From contig WJXW01000005.1 in assembly GCA_015832175.1 (NCBI GenBank), forward strand, positions 2,624,572-2,688,571: a DNA stretch of 64,000 nucleotides, read 5' to 3'. The notes beneath the pieces are model-generated. The model ran no database searches and was not told where the DNA came from. It worked only from the letters and a program-made list of their open reading frames with translations. Below, in pieces: positions 12,700-26,480 of this stretch (position 1 is the first letter of the stretch; each line of letters starts with the position of its first letter). This DNA is from Paraphaeosphaeria minitans. Taxonomy: Eukaryota; Ascomycota; Dothideomycetes; Pleosporales; Didymosphaeriaceae. The position numbers and the translations under genes are program-made.

Positions 12700-15600
12700 T
12701 ACTAATAGATGCCTCTAATATTACTAAGTTAGTTAAACAACTATAGAACTTAATTACCACTAGAGATAAAAACTACTCTGCTATATAAATACTATAACTC
12801 TAGAATAAAGAGCTACGCGAGCTCTTTATGCGCTAATAGGCCTACACTAGCACTGCCCTAGACCTATCTACCTCTACTATAGGGGGCGGATCCCTATTTA
12901 CTAGTATAGACTAGCTAATCTTATAGCGCAAACTGCTTTTAAGCCTAACTAAGTTTAAGGGCTTAAAAATATAGTTTAGGGCCTAGAAAGTTATAATAGA
13001 TTATAAGCTCTAGGCTAATAAGTAGTTTATTAGCTCCCCCTAAAAAGAATAGGCGCTAATATAGGACTGTCTAGATAACAGTCCTTAGGACATAGTAGCG
13101 GCCTTCTACTAAACTAGGGGGGCGGACAGCTAGTTTAACCTATAAATATTTATACAGTACTTTACCTTTATATATACTAATAAACATGCCTAGCAAAAGG
13201 CTAAAGCACGCCTTAATATAATTAGGTAAAGCCCTAAGGAGAGTTTCTCTAACTTTTACGTCTGCTTTAAACAGACCTTAGTAGAGGTAGGCGGCAGCTA
13301 GTAAAGTAACACTAAGAAACTGCGTAAGTTGCGCTGCGTAATCTAGCGTAACATCTATATAGTTACCTTTAACTACGACGTTTCTAAAGGGGACTATAAC
13401 GCAGCCATTACTAGGTTTTTATAAATTATAGCGGACCTTAAAATAGAGGCCTTAGAAGACAAGCTTACTACTTAAGCTACCTCTTATAAAAGTAGCTAGC
13501 CCCCTCTTAAGGATAGTAATAGCGACGTCTATATAGTTTCTATAGCAGCTTTAACCTTAACCTAGCCCTAAGCTAGTAGAGAGGTAGGTAAGTAGCGCCT
13601 AAACTAGATACCTAAATATATCTTCTAGTAACGCTAGGACGTAGGCGTGTGCACTTACTATAGTAAGCCTAACTACATAGCTAGAGCCTACTTTAATATA
13701 GTTTTACTCTAGGTAATTATAACCTAACCTTAGTATAATAAAATAAGCATCTAGTTAGGAAAAGAATAGCTCCTAGTCTAGCGCTAACGTAGGGGCTAAG
13801 CGTAATAGCATTAATAGAGGTATAATTAGGGCGAGCTGCGATAGTTAGAGTGGCTAAGGCTAGAGTAGGTATAAATAGGCCTACCTCTACCCTCTATATC
13901 TTCCTTAACAGCACATAGTATATAGAGGCTCTAATTAATATAGGGTGTAAATGCTTTACAGTAATTAGCCCTAGGCTAGTAGATTTACTCTTACTATAGC
14001 ATATTATAATCTTAGCCTAGGAGCTAGAATAGGCCGCTAGGTTATTACTATAGACCCTTATTATAGAAATAGTAGTAGTGCCTTATAATATATCTAGATA
14101 GTAATAGACCCTTTACACTTATGTAATTTTTAACCTCTACTAGAATATAATCCTAGGGGCCCCCTAGCTAGCTAAGTCTAGAGTAGTAGTAAATATCTAT
14201 AGTAGTAAAATTATAATTAGCGTAGCTAGAGGTCTTATTACTCTTAACACCTAAGTAGTAGAAAGGTAGGGCCTCCTCGCTACGCTAGTAAATAAACAGG
14301 ACAACGCGACACCCTTTAATACTCTAGATAAAGACTAGGAAAGGGTATTCTTAACTTTACTCTAGAATATTACTTAGATACTTATAATAACGCTTTCTTA
14401 CATAGTAGAACCTCTACCCCCCTATAACGTGGTAGGGCTAGGTTTTACTAAAAATAGTAGGACTCTCCCCCTAGAACTAGCGGAGTACGCCGCTATCTTT
14501 AATAAGACTAAAGCGTCTAGCCTCTTACTACACTAGGGCACGTTAGACTACTATATCTACTTAAAGTAGACCTTAAGCGGCTCCCTCTTAAGACTACCCT
14601 AAGGCCTACTATATAGTATATCTAGAGATTAGCTAGTAGAACTCTAGCACCAACTTATAGAACTTATAGATAAGGGCTAGATATAAGCTAGCTCTTTTTT
14701 AGTAGGCGCTTTAGTCCTTCTAGCCCTAAAGCCTAGAGGGAAATAGCGCCTATATATTAACTATTAGGAGATTAATATAATCTCTAAGCTAGATTAGTAC
14801 CCCCTCTTACTTATTAAAGAGACACTACACACCCTCTCCTAGGCCACTTAGTTTATAAAAGTATATATCTGTGCTACCTTTTATAAGCTATAAGTTATAA
14901 AGGGGGAAGAACACTACACTATATTCTACACCTAGTTTAGCCTTTTTAAGTAGTTAGTAGTCTTATTTAGACTAACTAGGGCACCTACTATATTCTAGCG
15001 CTATATTAATAGCGCTCTAAAAGATACCCTAGGCAATATATATATAGCTTACCTAGATAATGTCCTTATCTATATAATAGGGCCCCTACGCCAACACTAG
15101 GACTATGTGCGACAAGTGCTAGGACTCTTATAAAAAGCTAGACTATATATAGACCTAGGGAAATGCAAATTCGCGATAATAAAGGTTAGGTACCTAGGGT
15201 ATCTTATTATAGTAGGTAAGGCTATTTACCCTAATCTAGCAAAGATATAAGTAATTAATTAATAGGACGCCCCTTTTATAGTATATGTAGTCTACTATTT
15301 TATTAGCTTTACTAACTTCTATTATAACTTTCTCCCCTAATTCTTTAAGTAGGCCGTACCCCTATATACCTTTACTAAGAAAGGGGTCCTGTTTTAATAG
15401 GGCCCTAGGGAATAAGAGGCCTTCTAGGCCCTAAAGGACATGTTTATATAGGACCTTATCCTAGCGCTTTAGGACCTAGAGCGCAATACGCTAGTAGAGG
15501 CGGACTACTTAGGCAGCGCTACTAGGGCCTACCTCTTCTAATATATTAAGGGGATCTAGCACCCTATAGCCTACTACTCTACAGCCCTAACACTAGCCTA

Positions 15601-17480
15601 GCAGAATTATACTATTCACGATAAAGAGCTGCTTATAATTATATAGGCCCTATAAGTATAGAGACTAGAGCTAATAGGAGTAGCGCGCCCCTTTAAGATT
15701 CTAATAGACTATAAGAACCTTAAATACTTTATAAAGATCTAAGAATTAAGTAAGCGCTAGTACTAGTAGTTAGAGTTACTCTCTACTTTTTACTTCTACT
15801 TCTACTACTAGCCTAGATCCTAAGTAGCTAGACTAGACGCACTAAGCTAGCGTAAGTAGGATATAGCCTAGTAGATAAGGACAAACGCCCTAATAATAGT
15901 GCTTAGGACTATCTAGACCGCCCTAGTGTAGACACAATTTTTAATGGCGCTAGTAGGGGCTTAGATCTTTACTAACACGCATTTATAGGCACTCTAGAAC
16001 GTAGCTATAGTAGAGTTCCTCCCCTACTATATTAGGCTTAAGGCAGTGCACTATAGTAACTATATATTCCCTATAGTAGCTGCTACCTTCTAATAAATTA
16101 GAGACTACATAATTAGTGTATATAAGTCTCTCCTATAGCGAGGAGTCCTTTAGGTTCTAGCTTAGAAACCTTTTACTACTACTATTATATAGCGCGTATA
16201 TAAGTCTCTAGTTATAGGCTATCTTAGGAAGAACTCTACGTTTAAGATTATTTACTAGGACTACTACTAGGACAATATGTCTAAAGATATTACCTAATTT
16301 ATGCGTAATTACCACTGTGTAGGAGTGTATACAGACTAGTAGAAGTAGTAAGGTCTCCTATAGCCACTTCTAATTATAGACTAGTACTAGGCGTAACTCT
16401 TAATAGATTTTATAGTAGACCTCCTCTAGGCCTCTATAGTAGCACCGCGATACCTACTTATAATTACTAATAGGCTGTTAAAGTATATATAACTAGAAGC
16501 TATAACTTCTATAATAATAGAGCACTATATAGCCCGCTTCTATAATATATAGTAGTAGTTCTATAGCTTCCCTACCTTACTAATTACAGATAGAGGCTTA
16601 GACTAGCTAGGGAAGTTCTAGACTACACTATATAAATTAACTAAAATAAAATAACTCCTCTCTATAGTATACTACCCCTAGACTAACAGCGGCATAGAGA
16701 GGGTAAACTAGGAGGTACTTTTAGTCCTCCGCATTATAGTTAATTTTAAATAGATAGACTGGCTAGACTGCCTTCTAGCCTACTAGCTTATATTAAATAA
16801 TAGAGTATTTACTACTATAGGCCTAAGCCTAAACTTTCTACTAAATAGATATTACGTTAATCTCCTTAAGAGAATCCCCTTACTAGCAGAGTCTACCTAC
16901 ACCCCCGCTAGGAGGGTAAAGCACTTCCTAGACTACCTTAAAAAAAAGACAGCTTTAGCCTAGACTACTATCGCCTATAGATAGCAGCGCACTATAGAGG
17001 CTATAAACTACACCTACTACCTTGTAGAGCGATTCTAAGTTAGAGATAAAATATAGTTTTTACTATATAATGTAAAAACTAACTAGCTAAAGAAGAAACT
17101 TAACTAGCTTAAGGTTAAATACACTATAATAGCTATACTATCCCTACTTATAGTAATACTAAACCTGCCTAGTAATCTCTATAAGACTATCTACGTTAAC
17201 CTCCTTAAGTGAGCGGCAGACAATCCCCTACCTAGTTAAATCTAGGCTAACGCCTAGCTAGGCCTAGCTCTAGAGCTAGAAGAAGCGGACCTAGACTTAC
17301 GTAAATAGGAAGTGGAGGAGGTCCTATATATTAAGAACACCTAGGGAAAACAATAATAGGCGCTAGTAAAGTAGACTAGATAGATATTGCTAACTTAGGT
17401 GCTAGTTAAAAATATTATAGACACTATAGTTCTAGACTGCTTTAAGGCCACCTAGGGGGACTATAGGCACAATAATAGTC
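12700..17480 (+). pseudogene. gag-pol remnant of the 12437-19575 Gypsy element
   Basis: Landmarks in order: a retrotransposon gag-like region about 12700-13500; a CCHC knuckle remnant near 13650 (last Cys residues changed to Tyr); an aspartic-protease remnant about 13920-14110; reverse transcriptase about 14550-15250 with the YLDD box decayed to YLDN at 15050-15061; RNase H about 15420-15790; integrase about 16090-17000 (His/Cys zinc-binding part, then the DDE core); and a chromodomain-like stretch about 17290-17450. Stops are almost all TAG, consistent with RIP. Confidence 0.82.
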
Positions 17481-19382
17481 CTATCTAGCCTATAGGGAAG
17501 AATATATAAACACTATAAAGGAAGCTATAATAAGTATTTAAGAATTTATTCTTTTACTAACCTAGTAAAAGCGCTACTTATCTAAAAACTACTAAAGGCT
17601 ATTAGCCCTAGGGTCGCTATAACTAAAGCGGCACTAAAGTGACACTAGGTAGAAATAAAGGGGGGCTATAATAACTATATTACTCTTTACACTAGTAGTA
17701 GCGGCACCTAAGAGGGTGCACTAAGCTAGCCCTAGATAAAGGCTTAAGTAGAGTTACTCTACAAGACTCTTAATATAGGTTAAAGGGTATATACTATTAG
17801 GCTAGGGCTGCTAAGAGGGTAAGGCAGTGTTAGCTAAAAGCTATCTTAAGTCGCTCTATAATAGTAGTAAGTAGGTTAGTAGTTTACGCTTAGGTCTAGG
17901 TTATCTTATCTAGGCGCTAGCCTATGCTCTCTTTAGATTGCTAGATATAATTTTTTATATTATTTATCTACTCTACTATATTATTAGCTAACGCCACTAG
18001 ATTCTAATTATAGTTACTGCTACGCTAGACTAGAGTTATCTAGAGTAAAAGTGCCACTAGGGCTATATCTATACTAGGGGGGGCGACCACTATTCTATTA
18101 CTACGCTAAAGTAGGGGTATAGTAGGGGAGTCTAGCTCCTAGATTAGGCTAGAGTTTTTAAGCGCTAAGTTTAGGTACCGCTTATACTACTAGGCTAAGC
18201 AATAGAACTCTGCTATAAAGGTAGGTAGCGTTCTAGTTATAGGCTTCTAGGGGTTAGTACTATACATTCTAGGATTATAGATATGTAAATTACTATTAAC
18301 CTAGCCTTGCTCTACGTATTTAATCTAGAGGCGTAGAGCCTGCCTTAGGTCTAGGTTATTAGTAAAGGGGGCAGAATTATACTAGTAGGTGGCCTTAGTG
18401 CGATAGTAGGCGCTATAGAAGTAGCCCTAGAATAGTTAATAGCTGTACAAACATTAATAATAGTCTAGAATATAAGGCTATAGACTTACTTTACGCGCCT
18501 AAGCTGCCTTAGGCGCCTAATATATTTAATATATATAAGGCCTATATTAAGATTAGCTAGCTCTTTATCTAAACTATCTCTTTAAAGGACTACGCTTTTA
18601 GTAACGCAAAGCTGCTTTAGAGTATAGGTAGAAGTAATAGAGTTAGGGTAATTAGCTAGTACGCGCCTCTTAGAGGTTATAAAGGGGTAAGAGTAATTAC
18701 TACTATTAGGCTACTATATAAGTGTGTTAAGGCTTTAGAGAATCTCTTCTATTTTAGTATTATTAATCTCCTCCTTAGTATGTGCATAGCTAGGCTTAGT
18801 AAGGTGCTAGTTTAGGTCTAAAGAATTATCGCCACTACTACTACTAGAACTAAAGATATCTGCTAAGACAGCGCTACTTTAGAGGCTATTATTAATAATA
18901 TTAATATTAGCCGCAGCTATAAACAGAACGCTAAAAAAAAGGGCTAGGAGGCTAATAAAAGCATAGGGGCATATAGTGTAGGAATAGGAGGGGGACTAGA
19001 TTAGGGCTAAAAAGAGATAGGGATAGAGGTAGTTATAGATAGTTAAGGAAGTTAGAATGGGCGTAGGTTAGGGTTAGTATAGGAAAGAGAGAGTAGAGAA
19101 GGGAAAAGGAAAGGCAAAGTAACGTAGATATAAGAAGACTATAATAGTAACGCACTACTAAGGTAATAGACACATAATAATTATATTAGAAAGGGCAGGA
19201 GCGCTGTCCTATCGCCTTATAATAATAAGGTAAATAAATAAACCACCTAATAAGGGCCCTTGCCCTAAAGCCGCCTTAGGGCCGCCTCTACACTACTACC
19301 TTACTACAGCACAATACTTCTAAGATCTCTAAGGCTTACCTTGTAATTATAAGACGTTTTAAACTAAGTAAAGTCTAGGGTA
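17481..19382. other. unassigned 3' region of the second Gypsy element
   Basis: About 1.9 kb lies between the chromodomain and the 3' LTR, longer than usual for a Gypsy 3' leader. No known domain is recognisable. Short coherent Gln/Ser/Pro-rich frames appear on the minus strand (for example around 18100-18260), interrupted by TAG only, so a lost antisense ORF is possible. The end (18950-19200) is purine-rich on the plus strand. Confidence 0.4.
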
Positions 19383-19575
19383 TGTAATAGGCTAGGGCAT
19401 AGCCCTAGCCTTTAGAAGGATCTTAAGGAAAGGAACTGCCCTAAAAGAAGTAGACCTACTAAGGAAAACTCTTTTTATAAGTAGTACACCCCCCTATAGA
19501 GACTTAATACCTAGAATTTATCCTTTACATTTGGCACTTACAGTTCTGTTCATTCTCTAAGGCTAGCCCATAACA
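19383..19575 (+). repeat. 3' LTR of the 12437-19575 Gypsy element
   Basis: 193 bp, ends CCCATAACA, partner of 12437-12629, followed by AGTAT (19576-19580). Confidence 0.85.
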
Positions 19576-20985
19576 AGTATACCTCTAGATTAACCTTCTT
19601 TACTACCTCTAGCTAGAGGTTCTACTCCCTAACGCGCAGCGTTTACTCTACCTACTTATAAGTAATATTACTAGGAATTAGGTATAAGAAACCCTAGTTA
19701 AGGGTTTTAGTAGTATTATACTACTAAATAGCTTAGTTTAGGCGCAGCTTTTATATATTCTACGCTAATATAGGTAGCTTATAGCTAAAAGGTATAATTA
19801 TTTAAATAAGTGTAGTAATAGCTTTACTATTATATTACTTAAGTAGCACTTTTTTTACTACTAGCTTAGCTATCTTATTAGTGTAGGCACACCTATAGAA
19901 GGCTATTACCTAGTAGTACTTAATATATATAACTACTACGCAGCACTTATAGTGCTTAACTAAATAGTGTATAGTAGTAAAAGTTTTATCTACTACACTC
20001 CTAGGTGCGTAGGATATAGCCTATATTACCTATATAGTACCTACTTTGCCTACTAGTAATACCCCTAGCTAGCTAGAGATAGAGAAAGGGCTACTATAAA
20101 AGCGCTAGGTAAAGAGGAAAGTAGTAGTATATTACTATATAGTCTTATTACTAAGTAACTATGCGTAATTTAGTATATAAGTAGTAGTTATATAGAGACT
20201 AGTAGCTATAGTTATTAAGTTACACTTTTTACTCTTATTATCTTCCTTTCTAATATTTTACTTAAAGATCTAGGCAACGTTAGGTTTATTTTCTAGTGTA
20301 ATACTATTATAGGTATTAACTTCTATCTAGCTAGCGTTTAGGGGAGAGTAAAGTAGACCTAGCTTAACTACCTTTTTACGCTACTAGTAGGCTACCTACC
20401 TATATTAGTAGTTCTGTTCTGCGCAGTAGTTATTGTAGGTTATCGCCTTAATATAGGCGGGTAACGCCTAGAACGCAGGGCTCTACGTAAAAGAGAAATA
20501 AGATAGTGGTTAGAAGTAAACCTACTTAGTAGGTAAAGAGGTAGAAGTAAAGATAGAGGGCTACTGCGTATACCTTAAGAAGGGCTCTTAGGCTAAAAGA
20601 GGCACTCTACTTAGGTCTTTAACGTTATTATTATTAGCGTTCTAACAGTTAGGATCTATAGTAAGTTACTAGGCAGTAGTAATAAAATATTACTATATAT
20701 TATTAGGTAGCGTATTAGGGGGGAGTATCTAGCAAATTAGACTAATAGTAGATAGAAGTAATAAAGTAATTAGGACTAGCTTATAGTAGCTAGCGTTATT
20801 AAGAAGTAACTATCTAGCGCTGTAATAGGGGGTTTATAAGCTTTATAAGTATAGTAGAATAGTAAGCTAGCGTGTGAAGAGCTGTTTATACACTTTATTA
20901 GGGGGGTTGTAACTAAAGTTATAAAGGACGCGACCTTTAGCAGCTAGAGAAAAGCTATAGGGGCCACTATTATAGTAAGTAGTAG
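19576..20985 (+). pseudogene. continuation of TLH2 (C-terminal part or adjoining gene), RIP-degraded
   Basis: If the Gypsy element and one AGTAT copy are removed, the TLH2 phase runs on here, with the first full new codon at 19581. This frame gives a coherent peptide with stops mainly TAG/TAA to about 20960. No known domain is recognised. The stretch ends where a Copia element is inserted (TATTC at 20986-20990). It may be the tail of TLH2 or a neighbouring gene that shares the phase by chance. Confidence 0.5.
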
Positions 20986-20990
20986 TATTC

Positions 20991-21185
20991 TGTTAAAGTA
21001 AAACACTTACTTCCGTGATTCTTTCTAGATCTACTAATTTATATCACAGGATTCTTACTAAGAGGCTTGTTTCTTTTGTATATAGTCTGCCCTTTTAGCA
21101 TCCTTTCCTATAATTAGCTATTTGTATTCTTTACAACTCTGCTCCTAAATATCCTATAATAGTTTGAGCCCTTTTTACCATAATA
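20991..21185 (+). repeat. 5' LTR of the Copia element
   Basis: 195 bp, begins TGTTAAAGTAAAAC, ends ACCATAATA (CA end altered to TA). It matches 34909-35103. Confidence 0.9.
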
Positions 21186-21189
21186 GTTA

Positions 21190-24100
21190 TAAGCCTGGCG
21201 CTTAGAACGTAAGATAATTCTCCCTGCCTACTTAGTAACGCTTGAATTATTATACAACACTCTATTTAGAACCTCTCTATAATACAACCTCTCTATTTCT
21301 AATTACAAAAATTATTAAAATAGTAGAAGTACAGCTCGTTAATTGCGCTAGCTGGCCCTACTAGTTTATCTAGCTTTAATTCTAAGTAAACTTGAAAGGA
21401 ATCTAGAACTAAATTAATCTAGAGGCGATTAACGCTCTAGTAATTAATTACATAAAGCTAGAATAACCTCCGCTCTTATAGAAACTATTACTAATTACAG
21501 ATACAGCCTCTATAGTAAGTATTTAATTATATAAAGCAGAGCTTACTAAGTATAAAATAGATAAAGAGAGTTTTCTTTTACAAATAGCGGAATATAGAGT
21601 AGTAGTTTTAGACTAGTAAGTAGACTATACTAAGATACAGAATCTCTAGACTTAGGTAAACGCTATAGTATCGCCTAATCTGCTTGCTTCTGCTATAATC
21701 ACTCCAGTTAATACACGCTATACTACGCTTTAGTCCCTAATTTAACTTTTAAAGGAAGATCTCGCACTAAATAAAAGAGCTATATAGAATAATATTTAAG
21801 CTTTATACTACACTTATCTTAAGAAGGCTAAGTAGGCAAGATAAAGTCCTAAAACCTAGTTTAAAGAGTGGCAGCTCCTCTATTAAAAAGCAAAGACCTA
21901 CTTAATTAGCGAAATTAGTAGACCGCTTACTACCTAAGATTTCCTAGATGTAATCGCCGCGCGTATAGCACTAGATTAGGCCTAATTAATAAACTAATAG
22001 CTAATCTAGGATAAGACGCTAGGATAGAATTAGATCACGCTAGACGATCTAGGGAAGGTATTTTCGGCGCTTATTTAGGAGTATTTAATCTAATCTAGTT
22101 CTAATAAAATAAGTGGGGTATTCGCCACTTTTAATAGATTATTAAGATAATCTACTAACTCTAATAGTTCTAGTTCGTCTAATTAGATAAAGAAATAACT
22201 AAACTATCCCTATAAGCCCTATGCTTATAGGTGGAAACTAATAGAGTGCTAAAGACTTTAAGCTACAATAGCTAGATTACCCTAGGATAGAATATTATTA
22301 TTCAATCTTACTAATAAAGAAAAATTAGAGATTCTTAATTAACTTAAGTAGCCTAAGTGGTCGAACCTTTGTAATGCGATTACAAAGGTAGGATAAAATA
22401 AGAAATAATCCTCTACTAAGACTATTAAGTATCCTAGTAGTATTGCTACTGCTCTACTAAACCTATTCAATCTGCCTATAGACAATAGAGTATTAGGTGT
22501 CTACTCTACTCTACATTCTAACGCTTATCCTCTATTAGAATGTACAATACTAGACAGTGCTATAGCAGTTTATCTAGTTAATAATTATAAAAGACTTATT
22601 CTAGGGACGTTTTAATTATTAAATAAGAGTGTAGAGGCAGGTACACAAAGCCTCCTAATCTTAGAAATTAGTAATAGACTAATTAAGAACGCTTTACATA
22701 GGAAAAATAGGAGATTTATAGAAAATTTGCTACTCTAAGAAGTGAGAGTAGTAGAAGGCTTTTATATAAATATTATATCGGAAGCTCTTTTAAAGAAAAT
22801 AAAGCTTTAGTACTTTAGTTTAGATTACATTTTTAGGATTAGAAGTCTAGAATAAAGCGTTATTTTAGTAGACCTAAGATGCGAGTAAGATTTACTTTCT
22901 TATAATATAAGCTAATCTGCTCTTGTCTAACTATTATAAGTGTAACTACTAAAGGATTATCCTAGGTTAATATTAAGAGATTAGATTCTAAGGACCTCTA
23001 GCACCTTTAAGCAGGGCATATAGGAAGTAGAGCCTTATAAGCTCTAGTAACTGCAGCCTAAGGTGTAAAGATTACTAGAATGTTAAGAAAGAATTGTGAG
23101 CACTATACTACTATATACGTAACCTAAGTGATTTCTAGGAGACCTAGAGAACAATTACCTAGGCTATTTTACTTATTATCCTAGGATCTATTTAATATGC
23201 CCACTGCTTAAAATAGAGAAAACTAGGTTTTACTAATTAAAGAAGATTTTAGTAAAAAACCTTACGTTTTTAATCTTAGAACAAAGACGCTTTCTAAGAT
23301 AATAAGAGTGTAGTAGGATTTCTTAGCTCTTGTTAATATAAAATACAAGCTTTAAATTACAAAAATCTACTAGGATAATAATATAGCAACACTTCTATAA
23401 AGAGGGAAATCCTAGTACGAATTTTAGGCTATTTAGGAAAGGATAATAATAAGTAGACTACCGCCCTATACGCATAAGCCTAATAGCGCTATAGAAAGAG
23501 TAGGCTAGGAGCTTATAACAAAAGTAATCAAAATGTAAATAAGTGTAAATCTGCTATTAAATCTCTAGCTTAAGATTATATAAGCGGTATACTAGCTTTA
23601 AGGAATAATTCCTAGCCTAGCATTAGGCTATTAATTACCTAATAAAACGTTAAATGCTTAGTTTAGACAATATTTTTATTATTTTAAACTAGTAAAAACA
23701 TAATATAGGATAGCTAATCTTTATCTAAACTAGAGTGCTGTTTACGCCTATAGCTACTAAGCTTACCCTTTAGATTAGAAGCGTGTAGCTAGGTAAGATA
23801 GAAGAGGATTTAAAGTAAATCCTAAGGGCTATATTAGATACCTAGTAGGCTATAAAGCTTCTAATATCTACTAAATATAGATTCTCTAGCTTAATTAGGT
23901 AATTACTACACGAAACGTAAGGTTTAATAAGTCCTTATTCTATAAAAGATTAGAGGAACAATCTATTCTAAAGATAGAAGCGTTAAAAATAGTAGAAAGC
24001 CTCTAAGAAGGAGAGCTAAATAATCTAGAAGAAGTGTATAAAGACGCGCTTAACATTCTTCCTAAACTAAATAAGTATACAAGAACTGCTACTAGACCTA

Positions 24101-26480
24101 TAAGTAACCTTTAGGTAATTAAAAGCAAAGCAGGCTAGCTAAGTAATTAAGAACCTAAAGTACCTACTACTAAGTAAGCTGTAGGCTTAGCTAGCTAGCA
24201 GCTAAGAATTCGCTTAAGTAGAAAAGGAAGCACAGAACTTGTAACCCCTAATTAGACACTAGAGCTAGGTAATCTTAGGGGTAATCTATTAAGCGATTAA
24301 GAGATATCTAGTAGCCACTAGAACACTACTAAGAGAGCTAGCCCGCCAGAATCTAGGGATTTAATACCCTATTTATTAGTAGAAACTAATTAGATTACTA
24401 ATTAACCTAGCGTAGATAACTTAATTACGCTAGATAAAGCAGATAACTTACTAGCGCACTAATAGCGAAGGCAGATCTATCTAAAGGCAAGTAGAATAAG
24501 TAGGCGAAATTATAGTAAAGCACTAGAAATTAACTAACTAATAAATTACTATCTACTATTGCGAAAATTAAGGAAGTAAAATAATTAGAACAATTAGCTA
24601 GGGGGTAGGTAGAAGCTAGGTGCTTATACACTAATTACTAATTATCTTTAAAGTAATCTTAATGTAATATTAGAGTACACGTTTATACTAGAAGTAGTAG
24701 AGGCCTAGTCTAAGCAAGAAGAATATATTACACTAAATATAATAGTATTTGCTTTTATACTTAGAAAGGCGCCTAGAGCGTCTTATATAGCTTAGACTTA
24801 CAGAGACAAGCTTACACTAGAGCTAACCCTATAGAAACACTTTTTTAATTATCTATATAGGAAGCTATTCCTTTTTACCACTTATAAGGAGATCTCGACT
24901 TTGTAAGATAAAGGTACCTAGATAGAGATTAAATAATTAGAGGTGTTAGAGCGACTACTCCCTTTAAAGTAGGTCTTTACTTATAAGTTTAATTAAAACA
25001 GATACTTCAAAAAGTGTAAAGCTTAAATTATTATAAGAGGAGATCTTTAGAAAAAGAATACTCTCTACTCTACCTATACTACTACCCTAGTAGTAAGATC
25101 TTTTTGATTAGCTATAGCTCTAGCAGCAGAATTCGATCTAGAAATCTTATAATTTAATATAGTAGGAGCGTTTCTAAATACTCTTATTACAGCCGCCAAT
25201 CTAGTAACTTATAAATTACCTAATAGTTTTAAAAAGCTAGGAAAGTGTGTAAGATTAAATTAAGCTTTGTATGGCTTAAGAGATTCACTACTTCTTTAGT
25301 ATAAAGAATTTGCGGGATTACTTTAATCTTATAGACTCTTAGTTTCGCTAGAAGAGCTATGCCTTTTCTTTAATAGTAATTAAAGTATTATTGTTCTATT
25401 TTATGTTAACAACATTCTTCTTCTCTATTATAAGAGTAAAAAGAAAGAAGCCCTGGATTTTTAAAAGAAGATTATAAACAAATACAAGATAATAATATTC
25501 TTCTTCTCTATTACAAGAGTAAAGAGAAAGAAGCCCTAGATTTTTAGAAAAAGATTGCGAACAAATATAAGATTAAATTAAAAGGACTAGTAGAGTGGTT
25601 CCTAGGTGTTTAAGTAATTAGGGACAGAGAAGTAAAATTAATTTCTCTAGTCTATAATACCTACATTAATAAGATTACGAAAAAGTTTAACCTTTTAAAC
25701 TCTAGAAGCTTCCCTACCACACCTCTATTAGCAGAAGATCTCGTTCCAAGCATAGGAGAAGCTACTCCTTAATAAATAAAGCTCTTTTAAGAAGAGGTGG
25801 GATTAGCTCTTTATATAGTAATTATGCTACGCCTAGATATAGCTTTTACAGTGTTAAAGCTATTACACTTTCTAACAATTCTAAGTAAAAAACACTTTAC
25901 TACTATTAATTATATAATCCTTTACCTCTATTAAACTAGATAGCAGGCTATAGTCTTTAGTGGCTATAATAGACCTAATCTGCTAATATATAGAGATGCC
26001 TCTTTTACTAATAATCTAATATTACGGCAATCTTCCTATAGATATATTATCCTATTGTTTAGAGGAGCTATCCTATAGAAAGTAGCTTAATAGAACATAA
26101 TTACCACTTTAATAATAGAAGCAAAGCTTCTAGCGCTTAAATATATAAGTAAAGAAGCTATAGTAATTAAGAGATTCTTTACTAAGCTTACTCTAGATCT
26201 AGGACCTTTATAGTAGGTCTATTGCGACAATCTTTAAACTATTTGTTTAGTGATTAGAAAGAACGAAAAAATTACTATCTAACTGCGCTATATAGATATT
26301 TAGAACATATAGTTGCGGTAAGAGTATACAAAAGGATTGTTTTAAGTAGAATATCTTCTAACTAGTAAAATACTAGCAGATGGCCTTATAAAGGCTCTTA
26401 CTTATTAGTAGTTTAATAGATTTAAAAGGCTATTAAATCTATAAGATATAAGTATAATAATTACAGAATAAGAGTAGGTA
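21190..26480 (+). pseudogene. gag-pol remnant of the Copia element
   Basis: The gag portion (about 21190-22800) has no firm landmark. Integrase shows the PPYT...N...ER.G signature near 23460-23510 and the downstream GY..YLVGYK...I motif near 23828-23870, both typical of Copia integrase. Reverse transcriptase follows: an ILQFD..AFLN-like motif near 25140-25185 and YVDD decayed to YVNN at 25402-25413. RNase H at about 25980-26440 has the Copia-type DASF...SS..Y start and ADGL.KAL end. Stops are TAG/TAA throughout. An 83-bp tandem duplication sits just after the YVNN box. Confidence 0.85.
25414..25579 (+). repeat. 83-bp tandem duplication inside Copia reverse transcriptase
   Basis: A segment starting ATTCTTCTTCTC at 25414 is repeated directly at 25497. 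The two copies differ by a handful of transitions (for example CCCTGG versus CCCTAG). Because 83 is not a multiple of three, it shifts the frame directly after the catalytic box. Confidence 0.8.

Larger units (their letters stand above)
12437..19575 (+). mobile_element. second Ty3/Gypsy family element (7.1 kb, 193-bp LTRs), RIP-degraded
   Basis: Two 193-bp direct repeats (12437-12629 and 19383-19575) flank a gag-pol region in Gypsy order. The sequences just outside, AGTA(T) before 12437 and AGTAT at 19576-19580, look like the target duplication; it is 4 or 5 bases depending on whether the first T belongs to the LTR. Removing the element and one AGTAT copy keeps the TLH2 reading frame in phase, which supports insertion into that gene. 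Its LTRs and pol sequence are unlike those of Gypsy copies 1-3, so it is a separate family. Confidence 0.85.

Noticed and set aside
19068..19077. TTAGGGTTAG inside the second Gypsy element
   Set aside because: Fewer than two repeats in a purine-rich tract; expected by chance and not conserved elsewhere, unlike the unit-leader motif.
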